From positions 558,001 to 622,000 of the forward strand of contig NZ_JAIVKL010000001.1 in assembly GCF_020524045.1 (NCBI RefSeq): a DNA stretch of 64,000 nucleotides. The letters are read 5' to 3'. Source of the DNA: Metabacillus litoralis. Lineage in GTDB: Bacteria > Bacillota > Bacilli > Bacillales > Bacillaceae. The notes beneath the pieces were generated by a model, which made no database searches, was not told where the DNA came from, and saw only the letters and a program-made list of their open reading frames with translations. Both the position numbers and the translations under genes were made by a program. This document shows, piece after piece, positions 55,891 to 63,906 of this stretch. Positions within the stretch are counted from its first letter, which is position 1. Each line of letters opens with the position of its first letter.

Positions 55891-56052
55891 GGCTCTTTTC
55901 TGAAAGATTGTTGCTATGTAATCAAAATTTATAGTGAAAACAGTGTTTTTTCAATGAAAGGGTACTATTTTATGAAGAAAAGATGCCACTAGACTTAATA
56001 CAGTGCTGATTCCTTCAGGTATTTAAAAGCAACAACGTTTGCGAAAACAGCC
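55891..56052 (+). mobile_element. Miniature inverted-repeat element, copy F (type copy)
   Basis: 162 bp, no coding capacity. The left end GGCTCTTTTCTGAAAGATTG and the complement of the right end (GGCTGTTTTCGCAAACGTTG) form imperfect terminal inverted repeats of about 24 bases. A perfect 8-bp duplication ATATACAA flanks it (55883-55890, 56053-56060). GG-starting ends and 8-bp duplications fit ISL3-family mobilisation (inference). It lies between dapH and dapL, just upstream of the dapL ribosome-binding site. Confidence 0.85.
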
Positions 56053-56060
56053 ATATACAA

Positions 56061-56084
56061 AGACGTGGATTCTCATCCACGTCT
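56061..56084 (-). terminator. Hairpin after dapH
   Basis: AGACGTGGAT pairs perfectly with ATCCACGTCT around four bases, 12 bases past the dapH stop. The following minus-strand tract is only moderately T-rich. Confidence 0.6.
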
Positions 56085-56096
56085 ACTTTTAGGAAA

Positions 56097-56807
56097 TTAT
56101 AATTGTCTTAACTCTTGCATAATTTCTGTTTTAGATTTTGTTTTAGCGTCTATGTCTTTAATTTTACGGGCTGGAGCGCCTGTTACAACTGTATAAGGTT
56201 CTACATCCTTCGTTACAATTGCGCCAGCTCCTACAACTGCACCTTTTCCTACTGTAACACCTTCTAAGACAACAACATTCGCGCCAATAACTACATCATC
56301 TTCAATTACTACTGGCTTAGCAGAAGGTGGCTCAATCACACCTGCTAGAACTGACCCTGCTCCTATATGACAATTTTTCCCTACTGTTGCACGGCCACCA
56401 AGAACAACATTCATATCAATCATTGTTCCTTCACCTATAACACTACCGATATTAATAGAAGCTCCCATCATAATAACTGCGTTGTCTCCTATTTCTACTT
56501 GATCACGAATAATTGCACCTGGCTCAATACGAGCTTTGATTCCTTTAAGATCTAGTAGCGGAATAGCAGAATTACGTCGATCATTTTCCACAACGTAATC
56601 TTCAATATTTCCTTTGTTTGTTTCTAAAGCTTCCGAAATCTCAGCCCACTCACCGAACACAACACCCGTATTTCCTGTTATAAAGGTTTGCGTTGATTCA
56701 CCAAAATTTACACCCTCAAGGTTTCCTTTTACGTATACTTTTACAGGTGTAGATTTTTTACTGTTTTGTATAAATGAGATAATCTCATTTGCATCCATCA
56801 TTTTCAT
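56097..56807 (-). CDS. dapH: Tetrahydrodipicolinate N-acetyltransferase
   Basis: A 236-aa left-handed beta-helix acetyltransferase with hexapeptide repeats ([20 protein letters not shown], then [19 protein letters not shown] and [12 protein letters not shown]). The N-terminal DapH_N domain covers about 1-75. It acetylates tetrahydrodipicolinate in diaminopimelate/lysine synthesis. Start ATG 56807 after GGAGG; the in-frame extension upstream is ignored. Followed by dapL. Confidence 0.94.
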   Translation of the reverse strand: MKMMDANEIISFIQNSKKSTPVKVYVKGNLEGVNFGESTQTFITGNTGVVFGEWAEISEALETNKGNIEDYVVENDRRNSAIPLLDLKGIKARIEPGAIIRDQVEIGDNAVIMMGASINIGSVIGEGTMIDMNVVLGGRATVGKNCHIGAGSVLAGVIEPPSAKPVVIEDDVVIGANVVVLEGVTVGKGAVVGAGAIVTKDVEPYTVVTGAPARKIKDIDAKTKSKTEIMQELRQL

Positions 56808-57009
56808 ATGTATTTTCCTCCCTAAACTAGAATTATTATAATTAGTCATTCTTTACTCTATCAAAGGATGATAGTGTTGACAAGCTATGTTGAGCATTTT
56901 TTTATTACTTATTTTCTGTAATAGCTCAATTAACATATTTTTTGGCTCTTTTAAACTTGGCTGTTGTTTTCCGAAACAGGTTTTCGCGTTCCCGGGAAAA
57001 ATAAAATGA

Positions 57010-57879
57010 TCATTGATTATATTCCTTTACTATTTCTAAGAATGCTTTTACCTGTTTTAATTGAAAAGAAGATTCAAAGCCTAATAACCATGTATCTCGT
57101 TCAATTTGCTTTCCTTCATCATCAAGCAATGGAATTTTATAAACACCCTTTTCTTCTTTTTTCAAAGTGACTGATGGCAATATTGCATATCCAATCCCAT
57201 TAAGAGCCATTTGTTTACACGTTTCAATTTGATCGACTACAATCGTTCTTTTTGGAGACGTTTGGAATTGACGGTGCCACCAATCCTGAATTTCTTGATA
57301 ATATGATGAATCACTCTTGAACTGAATAAAAGGCCTCTCCGTTTGAAGCACATCTTCAATGTGTTGAATTTCTGTATCAACTAAGTAAAGTGTATCTGTT
57401 AATAAATGCTGTTTCATCCCCTTCCATTCAGGGTTACCTCTTATAATACCGATATGAACATGATCTTCATACATACTTTTTAGTATCTCACTACTCCAAC
57501 CAGTTATAAGTGATATTTTTGCATGTGGATATTTTCTCACATATTTTTTCAGCACTTCTGGCAACCAGTGTTGACCAATAATTGAAGCAACAGAAAGCTT
57601 TAATGTTCCATGAACCTCACCTTCTAGCTCTAGAATCTCCTCCTTCACTTTCTCTTCTTTTAAGACAACTTCTTTAGCATACTTAATCACCTTTTCACCA
57701 GCTGGAGTCAAAGTCAGTCCTTTTTGAGATCGAATAAAGAGTGAGTATCCCCATGCTTTTTCAATCGATTGAAGTCGTTGGGATAGTGCTGGCTGAGAAA
57801 CAAAAAGTCGTTCTGCTGCTTTTCTCATATTCATTTCCTCTGATAAAACAACTAGAATACGTAGTTCTGAAGTTTGCAT
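57010..57879 (-). CDS. ccpC: LysR-family regulator CcpC
   Basis: A 289-aa LysR regulator: N-terminal winged HTH (MRKAAERLFVSQPALSQRLQ) and a C-terminal effector domain. Synteny with dapH/dapL (ykuM-ykuQ-ykuR in B. subtilis) and length favour CcpC, which controls aconitase and citrate synthase in response to citrate. In B. subtilis ykuN, ykuO and ykuP lie between ccpC and dapH; they are absent here. Start ATG near the HTH. Confidence 0.85.
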   Translation of the reverse strand: MQTSELRILVVLSEEMNMRKAAERLFVSQPALSQRLQSIEKAWGYSLFIRSQKGLTLTPAGEKVIKYAKEVVLKEEKVKEEILELEGEVHGTLKLSVASIIGQHWLPEVLKKYVRKYPHAKISLITGWSSEILKSMYEDHVHIGIIRGNPEWKGMKQHLLTDTLYLVDTEIQHIEDVLQTERPFIQFKSDSSYYQEIQDWWHRQFQTSPKRTIVVDQIETCKQMALNGIGYAILPSVTLKKEEKGVYKIPLLDDEGKQIERDTWLLGFESSFQLKQVKAFLEIVKEYNQ

Positions 57880-57908
57880 ATTTCCCCACCTTATATGTAT
57901 TAAGTATT

Positions 57909-57919
57909 TCTTATGATAA
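57909..57919. promoter_or_regulatory. Palindrome upstream of ccpC
   Basis: CTTATGATAAG is an 11-base perfect palindrome 30 bases upstream of the ccpC start; it may be an autoregulatory site. Confidence 0.35.
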
Positions 57920-58029
57920 GTTCTTAAAAATCACTAATTTAATTATGACTGTTTCAATTGTATGATAAAGATGCATATGTCATTTGTAAAGAGTTGAAAA
58001 ATCATATTAATTTGTGAGGAGAGGATTTT

Positions 58030-58398
58030 ATGAGTATAAAGATCTTAGGTCTAGATCACATACAAATTTGTGTTCCTATCGGAAAAGAAACGTTAGCTCG
58101 TCAATTCTATCTTGATGTTTTAAATTTCATTGAAATAGAGAAACCAGACGTTTTAAAGAAAAATGGTGGTTTTTGGTGTACATCAGGCGAAATTACTTTA
58201 CATATCGGTGTAGAAGAAATGAGAGAAACAATAAGCAAGCGTCATCCAGCATTTATTATCTCCAATCTTGAGGAGGTAAGAGGGATATTAAAGAGCAAAG
58301 GAGTATTGATTCAAGAAGAAACATCAATCCCTGGAATTGAACGGTTTTCTTGCTTTGATCCTTTTCACAACAGAATAGAATTTTTAGAAAAAATTTAA
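58030..58398 (+). CDS. VOC-family (glyoxalase-like) protein
   Basis: 122 aa with the beta-alpha-beta-beta-beta paired fold of the vicinal oxygen chelate family: LDHIQICVPIGKE (first metal His), TLHIGVEEM, and FDPFHNRIEFLE (last metal Glu). Family members include glyoxalases, dioxygenases and fosfomycin/bleomycin resistance proteins; the activity here is not defined. Divergent from ccpC. Start ATG after GGAGAGGA. Confidence 0.85.
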   Translation: MSIKILGLDHIQICVPIGKETLARQFYLDVLNFIEIEKPDVLKKNGGFWCTSGEITLHIGVEEMRETISKRHPAFIISNLEEVRGILKSKGVLIQEETSIPGIERFSCFDPFHNRIEFLEKI

Positions 58399-58497
58399 AT
58401 CGTCACAAAAACAAGATACTTAGAAAATCTCAGTCACCTAGAGCAAGCAACTAAAGACTTAGTACAATTTTTCATTTCTTGTTTCCTAAAAAATATA

Positions 58498-58665
58498 GGC
58501 TGTTTTCGAAAACTTTGTTGTTTTTAAATACCTGAACAATCAGCGCTTAAATAAGTTTAGTGGCATCTTTTCTTCAAATAAATAGATAGTACCCTTATAG
58601 TAGAGAAATACTATTTTCACTTCAAATTTTATTTACATAGCAACAATCGTTCAGAAAAAAGAGCC
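58498..58665 (-). mobile_element. Miniature inverted-repeat element, copy G
   Basis: 168 bp from GGCTGTTTTCGAAAACTTTG to GTTCAGAAAAAAGAGCC, inverse orientation, with AGTGGCATCTTTTC inside. No clear target duplication. Confidence 0.7.
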
Positions 58666-58687
58666 TTTAGAAAAGACCCAAAATAAA

Positions 58688-58726
58688 AAAGGCTGACGGA
58701 ATTATTAACACACACAGTCAGCCTTT
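58688..58726 (-). terminator. Terminator overlapping the end of the MFS gene
   Basis: AAAGGCTGAC pairs with GTCAGCCTTT; the MFS stop codon lies inside the stem. A T-run follows on the minus strand. Confidence 0.8.
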
Positions 58727-60217
58727 ATCTTTTTTAGGCAATAAAAAGATTAATATGAAACTTAGTACGGCAAATAAAAATACAACCCAATACACACTAT
58801 TTAAGGCATAACTTAACCCCTCTTGTAGGAGGTTTCGTTTTTCTTCAGATAATTGTTGTTGTTGATTTGGATCTAATAAAATGGTAGTTGAATCTAAATT
58901 CAATTCATCCTCTATACCGCGTCGTGATAAAAAGGAAATAAGTTGGCTATTTAAAACCCCACCCAATAAAGCTGCTCCAATTGTACTTCCAACATTTCTC
59001 ATAAACATATTTGTTGCTGTTGCAACACCACGTTTATTCCATTCTACATTACTCTGAATAGACACAATAAATGCTGTTGTTGTTAACCCCATACCAACAC
59101 CTATTAAAAATGAACCAGAAGCAGCAAAAATAGGACTGTCACTACTATTTAGCATAGTGAAAATGACGCTTCCTAAGATAAGAGAAATCCCACCTAGAAT
59201 CGAAGTTGTACGAAATCCAATCTTTAAAATCGCTCTTCCAGCAATCGTTGCAGCAATTGGCCAACCTATTGACATAGTTGTTAATGTTAAACCAGCTACA
59301 ATTGGTTTCTCTTCCATCACTCCTTGTACAAATGTTGGCAAAAAGGAAGATAATCCAATTAATATCACTCCCGTAGTTAAAGATGTAACATTGGCTATCA
59401 AGATTGAACGTTGTTTCCAAAGTTCAAATGGCATCATCGGGTCTTCTACTTTACGTTCAAATAGAATAAATACAATCAAAGATAATATAGATAAACTAAC
59501 TAATGATACTATAGGAAGTGAGATCCATTCCCACCTTACACCTCCTTCAACAAGGACAAACATGAAGGAAGTGACCGAAAGCGTGAGTAATACAGCTCCT
59601 CCATAATCAATTGAAGGTTTCTTTTTTGCAATTTTTTCATGAAGAAATAAATATAGTCCTATAATAGCTAAAATTCCAAGTGGAACGTTTAACCAAAATA
59701 CAAACCTCCAACTTACAAACTCTACAAGAAGTCCACCAATAGCTGGTCCCATTATCGCAGAAATTCCCCAAACACTTGATAAGTAACCTTGTATTTTTGC
59801 ACGTTCTTCTTTTGTATATATATCTCCAACGATTGTTGAAGCAATAGGCATGACCGCACCAGCACCAAAGCCTTGTATAAAACGAAAGAAAATAAGCCAC
59901 CCCATTGTCGTTGCAAGTCCACATAAAATGGAGCCTATCAGAAAAATGATAATCCCAAAAGTTAGCACAGGTTTTCTGCCATATAAATCAGAAAGTTTCC
60001 CATAAATTAAAACAGTCACTGCATTCATTAATAAATATGATGAAAATACCCAACTATATAATGAAAAATCCCCTAACTCTGCAACGATTGCTGGCATTGC
60101 AGTTGCAACAATTGTTGCCTCAATTGCTGCCATAAACATGGCAAGCATTACAGTTGCTAACACATATGGTCTGTGTGTTTTGGTAGATTTTTTTAACATT
60201 AAATTTATTTTCTCCAC
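58718..60217 (-). CDS. MFS drug exporter, DHA2 family (14 helices)
   Basis: About 499 aa with fourteen predicted helices. Motif A YGKLSDLYGRKPVL lies after TM2, and motif C WGISAIMGPAIGGLLV in TM5 marks antiporters. EmrB/QacA-like drug or toxin efflux is likely; the substrate is unknown. The frame opens at 60301; GTG 60217 is chosen because AAAGGCGGT precedes it by seven bases; ATG 60199 is an alternative. Confidence 0.9.
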   Translation of the reverse strand: MEKINLMLKKSTKTHRPYVLATVMLAMFMAAIEATIVATAMPAIVAELGDFSLYSWVFSSYLLMNAVTVLIYGKLSDLYGRKPVLTFGIIIFLIGSILCGLATTMGWLIFFRFIQGFGAGAVMPIASTIVGDIYTKEERAKIQGYLSSVWGISAIMGPAIGGLLVEFVSWRFVFWLNVPLGILAIIGLYLFLHEKIAKKKPSIDYGGAVLLTLSVTSFMFVLVEGGVRWEWISLPIVSLVSLSILSLIVFILFERKVEDPMMPFELWKQRSILIANVTSLTTGVILIGLSSFLPTFVQGVMEEKPIVAGLTLTTMSIGWPIAATIAGRAILKIGFRTTSILGGISLILGSVIFTMLNSSDSPIFAASGSFLIGVGMGLTTTAFIVSIQSNVEWNKRGVATATNMFMRNVGSTIGAALLGGVLNSQLISFLSRRGIEDELNLDSTTILLDPNQQQQLSEEKRNLLQEGLSYALNSVYWVVFLFAVLSFILIFLLPKKDKG

Positions 60218-60464
60218 AAAAAGTACCGCCTTTAACAAAAAAATTATGTAGAAATGTAAAAACATTTTTGAATTTACCTCTTTGTTGTTACCTTGATACA
60301 TGAAAATGAATAAGCAAGGGGTTTTAAGAACATCTGTTTTTAAAATGCAGCTAAAAAATAAATTTTAAAAAACCCAAGCATCTATGTAAAGAAGATCATA
60401 AAGATAAAAAAGCTTTCCTTATAAAGCTCTTAAAAAGGACTAAATTAATTACTTTGTTAATTGA

Positions 60465-60585
60465 AGCGACGTCATGACTCTCCTGATTAGAGAAGATATC
60501 TGAGAAAGCCCACACAGAAGCTTACCTTCTGATAAGCACTCTGCTTCTCACTTGAAAAAGGGTACCCTGTCGTGAAGTTAACAAC
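60465..60585. repeat. Degraded GC-richer repeat
   Basis: GACTCTCCTGATTAGAGAAG, ACACAGAAGCTTACCTTCTG and a final GAAGTTAACAACAA resemble the repeat at 44092-44275 at low identity. It fills much of the 60218-60668 gap. Confidence 0.4.
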
Positions 60586-60621
60586 AAATTTAAAATACCC
60601 TAAAAATCTCCCTAAATAAAT

Positions 60622-60658
60622 GAAAACGATGTAATGAAAAATCATTTACATCGTTTTC
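60622..60658 (-). terminator. Terminator of darB
   Basis: GAAAACGATGTAA pairs perfectly with TTACATCGTTTTC, about 10 bases past the darB stop. Confidence 0.85.
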
Positions 60659-60668
60659 GTTTAACAAC

Positions 60669-61115
60669 CTATTTTTGATTTAACAAATCTAGTTGTTTCT
60701 TTAACTGCTTCAGAATTGCCCTTCTAGTGAATATTCCCTCAAATACAAAATCATTGTTTTGCACGCAAATAAATGGATGATTGACAACAAGATCTAATCC
60801 TTTATCAAGTGTATCATTCAAGAATAATCTTGGAATAGATGTGTTCATCACTTCTTCAACTTTCATCTCTTCTAATTTTTCAAACTCAATACGTTCTAGG
60901 CCGAATATATTATCCATAATCAGATTCATTCCTATTAATCCATGTAACTTAAAAGTTGGATCTAAGACAGGTAGTGCTGTATATCCAGTTTTAGTTAACA
61001 CTAATAAGGCATGCTCTAAATTATTTCCTATCTGCACATGTGCCACTTTGTCAGCCGGTATCATAAGGTCTTTTATCGTAATATTAATTAACGTATCTGC
61101 ATCATTACTAAACAT
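60669..61115 (-). CDS. darB: CBS-domain c-di-AMP-binding protein DarB (CbpB)
   Basis: 148 aa made of two CBS domains. Highly conserved stretches KVAHVQIGNNLEHALLVLTK and TGYTALPVLDP, then GLERIEFEKLEEMKVEEVM and FEGIFTRRAILKQL, match B. subtilis YkuL/DarB. That protein binds c-di-AMP and, when free of it, activates the (p)ppGpp synthetase Rel and pyruvate carboxylase. Neighbour of ykuK as expected. Start ATG after AGAGGAAG. Confidence 0.92.
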   Translation of the reverse strand: MFSNDADTLINITIKDLMIPADKVAHVQIGNNLEHALLVLTKTGYTALPVLDPTFKLHGLIGMNLIMDNIFGLERIEFEKLEEMKVEEVMNTSIPRLFLNDTLDKGLDLVVNHPFICVQNNDFVFEGIFTRRAILKQLKKQLDLLNQK

Positions 61116-61393
61116 TGTTGTGTTCTTCCTCTCTAGATAACTTTGTCCAGTTCAATTAAGATTATATAGAGGTCTTTCATTCCCTTTTCTATCATATCAT
61201 AAATAATTTAAATGGAGTAATGGCAAGGTCACTAAAAAACTGATCTATTTTAAATGGGATTTTAAAAAGCGAAGATAATGAATAAACTTACATCTTGAGG
61301 GTGATAGGATGTGTAGTTAAATGTATTATTAAACAAACTATCCATCTATTATATAACGTGTAGTTTGTCTATTACAGTTTTAATGGTAGACTA

Positions 61394-61912
61394 TTATTTT
61401 GTATATCTATTAGCATAACTAAAAGCTGCGTATGAATATGGCTTAATTTTCGCCTCTATTCCCATCGATTCAATTCTACCAGTCATTTCTTGTATCAATT
61501 CTTTTGTCATACCCTTTCCGCCTATATCTAAATGAATTTCAAATAGTAAATCTCCCCCATCATCTGCAAATGGAATGAGTATATCTGAAAGTTCATTTAA
61601 ATACCGAGATGTAAAGTAAGAAGCTATTTCTATACTAAGTGCAGTTTCCAACGATATTTTTTCACGAACACTTTTTATAGGTCTTAAAACATGAACGTTT
61701 TTCAAACATCCCCAAGCCCCTTTACCAACACGGTGGATATGAATAGCCGTTATGAATTTAGTTTCATTTTGGTGTACTTGTGAATCAGATCCTATTGATA
61801 ACACATAACATGATCTTGGGTCTTTCAATATAAAACTCTTTAAGCGATCAATAACAGCTTGAAATGTCATTGATTTTTCGGAAACATTATAAAAGGTAAA
61901 AGTTTCGCTCAT
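61394..61912 (-). CDS. ykuK: YkuK family protein (ribonuclease H-like fold)
   Basis: A 172-aa cytoplasmic protein. SIGSDSQVHQNETKFITAI and the end FEIHLDIGGKGMTKELIQEM match the YkuK/DUF458 family, predicted to have an RNase H-like fold with acidic residues SDS and DIG. Function unknown. Position between darB and ykuJ is conserved with B. subtilis. Ribosome-binding site AAAGGAG. Confidence 0.88.
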   Translation of the reverse strand: MSETFTFYNVSEKSMTFQAVIDRLKSFILKDPRSCYVLSIGSDSQVHQNETKFITAIHIHRVGKGAWGCLKNVHVLRPIKSVREKISLETALSIEIASYFTSRYLNELSDILIPFADDGGDLLFEIHLDIGGKGMTKELIQEMTGRIESMGIEAKIKPYSYAAFSYANRYTK

Positions 61913-62240
61913 ATCACAACTCCTTTTAAATCTAGTCTCACTATATAAAAAGTGTCATTCCCCTAATCATATATATGTATGAAACAAACTGGTTTATGTA
62001 TACGAATTTGTTTTTAAAATAATCAGATTCCCTAATTCTTTCAGGATTTTCCTTATTTCCTAGTGAACCTCTAGAGGTGAGTACAGTTTGATCTACTCTA
62101 GACACGTTTCTATAAGCAGAAAGCTCAATTATTTACCTCCAATTAAAAAAGGTGCTAAAATTTAGCCTTCCCCTTTAACATTGCATTACATTAAAAGAAC
62201 GCTAAAATAAATTTTGAAAAGCTTTTCTTAGCGTACATAA
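61913..62240. other. Gap between ykuK and the zinc-ribbon gene
   Basis: Contains a short hairpin AAGG-GCTAAAATTTAGC-CTT near 62148 and CTCTAGAGGTGAGTAC/CTACTCTAGACACG near 62070, probably repeat relics. No gene seen. Confidence 0.35.
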
Positions 62241-62274
62241 AAAATAGTCAGACCCAATTGGGTCTGACTATTTT
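62241..62274 (-). terminator. Terminator of the ykuJ unit
   Basis: AAAATAGTCAGACCC pairs perfectly (15 bp) with GGGTCTGACTATTTT around four bases. The zinc-ribbon stop codon lies in the stem. Confidence 0.9.
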
Positions 62275-62420
62275 CCCTTACTTGTCTCGATATTTTTTAT
62301 TGATTCTTGGCAATGAGTACAAGTGAAAATGACATTTTGATTCGACTGAGCAGTTAATGAGTTTGAAAGCATGTCTTGTTCACGACAAAACGGACAAATA
62401 ACAATAGGTTCTTTTCTCAT
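62268..62420 (-). CDS. Small zinc-ribbon protein
   Basis: A 50-aa protein with two Cys pairs, CPFCREQ and CTHCQES, that would bind one zinc ion. ATG 62420 follows AAGGAG; the longer open frame would overlap ykuJ. B. subtilis has a similar small gene (ykzF) near ykuJ and ykuK; identity is suggested by position only. Function unknown. Confidence 0.7.
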   Translation of the reverse strand: MRKEPIVICPFCREQDMLSNSLTAQSNQNVIFTCTHCQESIKNIETSKGK

Positions 62421-62442
62421 TTTAACTCCTTCACTTCCATTT

Positions 62443-62679
62443 TTACTGGAGGAGATCAAAAATTTCCATGGCAATCATATCAATATTATCAAACTGATAA
62501 GATTGAGGTTTGTCACTTTTTTGGTAAACCTCTAATTCAAATGTACTGTTCTTATCAAAATACTTTACACTACAACGTTTCTCACCTTCAACTTCAAAAT
62601 AACGTTGTAGAGGTTCTCCTGAACCTGAATTCTCTTGTAAGTTTTGCAGTCTTGTAATAATGCCTAATAATTGTGACAT
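62443..62679 (-). CDS. ykuJ: YkuJ family protein
   Basis: A 78-aa cytoplasmic protein: MSQLLGIITRLQNLQENS, then FEVEGEKRCSVKYFDKNSTF and a C-terminal QFDNIDMIAMEIFDLLQ. It matches the Firmicutes YkuJ family of unknown function with a known small alpha/beta fold. It precedes the zinc-ribbon gene by 22 bases. Ribosome-binding site GGAAGGGGG. Confidence 0.88.
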   Translation of the reverse strand: MSQLLGIITRLQNLQENSGSGEPLQRYFEVEGEKRCSVKYFDKNSTFELEVYQKSDKPQSYQFDNIDMIAMEIFDLLQ

Positions 62680-62875
62680 TTCTTATCCCCCTTCCGGAAG
62701 AGTTAACGTATAACTAATTCCTCATTTTATTGTTTTACTCTACCATACATTATATCCACAAAACAACGATTCGATAAACAGCATCTTTACTTTGTGCCAA
62801 ATCAATTTTACACTATGTATGAAAGGATTACCAAAGAAATCATTTTTCATTCTTTTCATTATAAAGGCTGCTCTC

Positions 62876-63032
62876 GTAAACTTTGTTGTTTTTAAATCCT
62901 CATGGAAAAGGCCCTGTATAAATTCCAGTGGCATCTTTTTCTATAGCCGCCTTTTATTATGTTGGTAGGACAATGTATGGCTTGTAATAAGACTATTTCA
63001 AAAATTATAACAGAAAAACATTTGAAACAGCC
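62876..63032 (-). mobile_element. Miniature inverted-repeat element, copy H (diverged)
   Basis: About 157 bp from GGCTGCTCTCGTAAACTTTG to CATTTGAAACAGCC, with AGTGGCATCTTTTTC inside. Its right half is strongly diverged. It lies in the 62680-63352 gap, which otherwise is AT-rich and empty. Confidence 0.6.
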
Positions 63033-63352
63033 TTAATCAAATAGCCTTTGTTATTGTAACACATTTTTTCTTCATTCATTCTAGTTTTAAAAAATTGTAT
63101 TGTGAAGATTTATAATAAGCTTATACATATTAATTTTTTTAAAAATGTGCTAAATTTTTAAGGAACTAATTTCTCTTTTATGATAAGAGATTGAAGTTAA
63201 GTAGAACTTTAATCTTTGTTAAAAAATTAAAGATTATTTCAGAAGGAAGCGTGGAAATTAATATCAATATTATACCTATCCCTTCTGGAGGTTGGTTTTG
63301 ACTTGAAGATTCATTTTGAAATGTAAACAAAATAAGATTGGAGAATAGATAT

Positions 63353-63592
63353 ATGAAAAATGTCGTCATCTACACACAGCCCAATTGTCCCCCTTGTCAA
63401 ATTGTAAAGCAATTTTTAAATCATCATAACGTAGACTTCGATGAAAAGGATGTAAGCGAAGATTTTGATGCAAGAGAAACACTAGTAAATAAACTTCACT
63501 CAACTTCAACTCCTACAGTTACTATTGATAATGAAGTTGTTACTGGGTTTAATTTAAAAAGATTAGAGGAGCTTTTAGGAATAGAAAGCTAA
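63353..63592 (+). CDS. Glutaredoxin-like protein
   Basis: 79 aa. Redox motif CPPC in YTQPNCPPCQIVKQF, cis-Pro in TSTPTVTIDN and GF at the glutathione-binding end (VVTGFNLKRL). Similar to the NrdH/YtnI-like glutaredoxin family that keeps protein thiols reduced; the partner is unknown. Start ATG 63353 after GGAG. It converges on the FsrA-like RNA, sharing a terminator. Confidence 0.85.
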   Translation: MKNVVIYTQPNCPPCQIVKQFLNHHNVDFDEKDVSEDFDARETLVNKLHSTSTPTVTIDNEVVTGFNLKRLEELLGIES

Positions 63593-63682
63593 ATAGGGCC
63601 TATGTCTGGACTAGCCTTTAATTTTTTTGTAAGGTTTTCTGATTCAACACACAACTATTGGATTTGCTCATTAAAACAAATA

Positions 63683-63871
63683 AAAAAGCTTGGTGACCAG
63701 CCAAGCTTTTATCCGTTCTATTTATTAAAAGGGGTTTGGGGAAAATCGAGAGTTTAATGACTAATCAAATAACTACTTAGATGAATGACCAGTTCATCTT
63801 CGTTAATTATTGCGAAGTCCACCTCCTTAGATTGATAAGCTTATGTAAATCATAGTTGAATATCTTTCTTA
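63683..63871 (-). ncRNA. fsrA: Fur-controlled small RNA, FsrA candidate
   Basis: A promoter with an overlapping Fur box (63878-63906) fires leftwards. About 130 bases later the transcript contains CCCCAAACCCC (63741-63731) and ends in a perfect 10-bp stem, AAAAGCTTGG/CCAAGCTTTT, with six T residues. No convincing ORF is present. In B. subtilis the iron-sparing RNA FsrA lies, as I recall, near ykuJ, has C-rich pairing segments and is Fur-repressed. Predicted length is about 190 nt, longer than the 84 nt I recall for B. subtilis FsrA. Confidence 0.6.
63684..63710. terminator. Shared terminator of the FsrA-like RNA and glutaredoxin gene
   Basis: AAAAGCTTGG pairs with CCAAGCTTTT around seven bases, with A- and T-runs outside. 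It acts on both strands. Confidence 0.85.
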
Positions 63872-63877
63872 GTTACA

Positions 63878-63906
63878 ATGATAATGATTATCATTGTCGT
63901 TGTCAA
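63878..63906 (-). promoter_or_regulatory. Sigma-A promoter overlapped by a perfect Fur box
   Basis: Minus strand: -35 TTGACA (63901-63906), 17 bases, -10 TATCAT (63878-63883). The palindrome TGATAATGATTATCA (63879-63893) is an exact 7-1-7 Fur site covering the -10 and spacer, so iron-loaded Fur would block transcription. Confidence 0.85.

Noticed and set aside
63178-63369. 63-codon minus-strand frame overlapping the glutaredoxin start
   Set aside because: No ribosome-binding site and it covers the real gene's start region.
63745-63830. Short frame after AAGGAGG inside the FsrA-like RNA
   Set aside because: No ATG, GTG or TTG lies at a normal distance from the AAGGAGG; the GTG touches it and the ATG is about 24 bases away and gives six codons.
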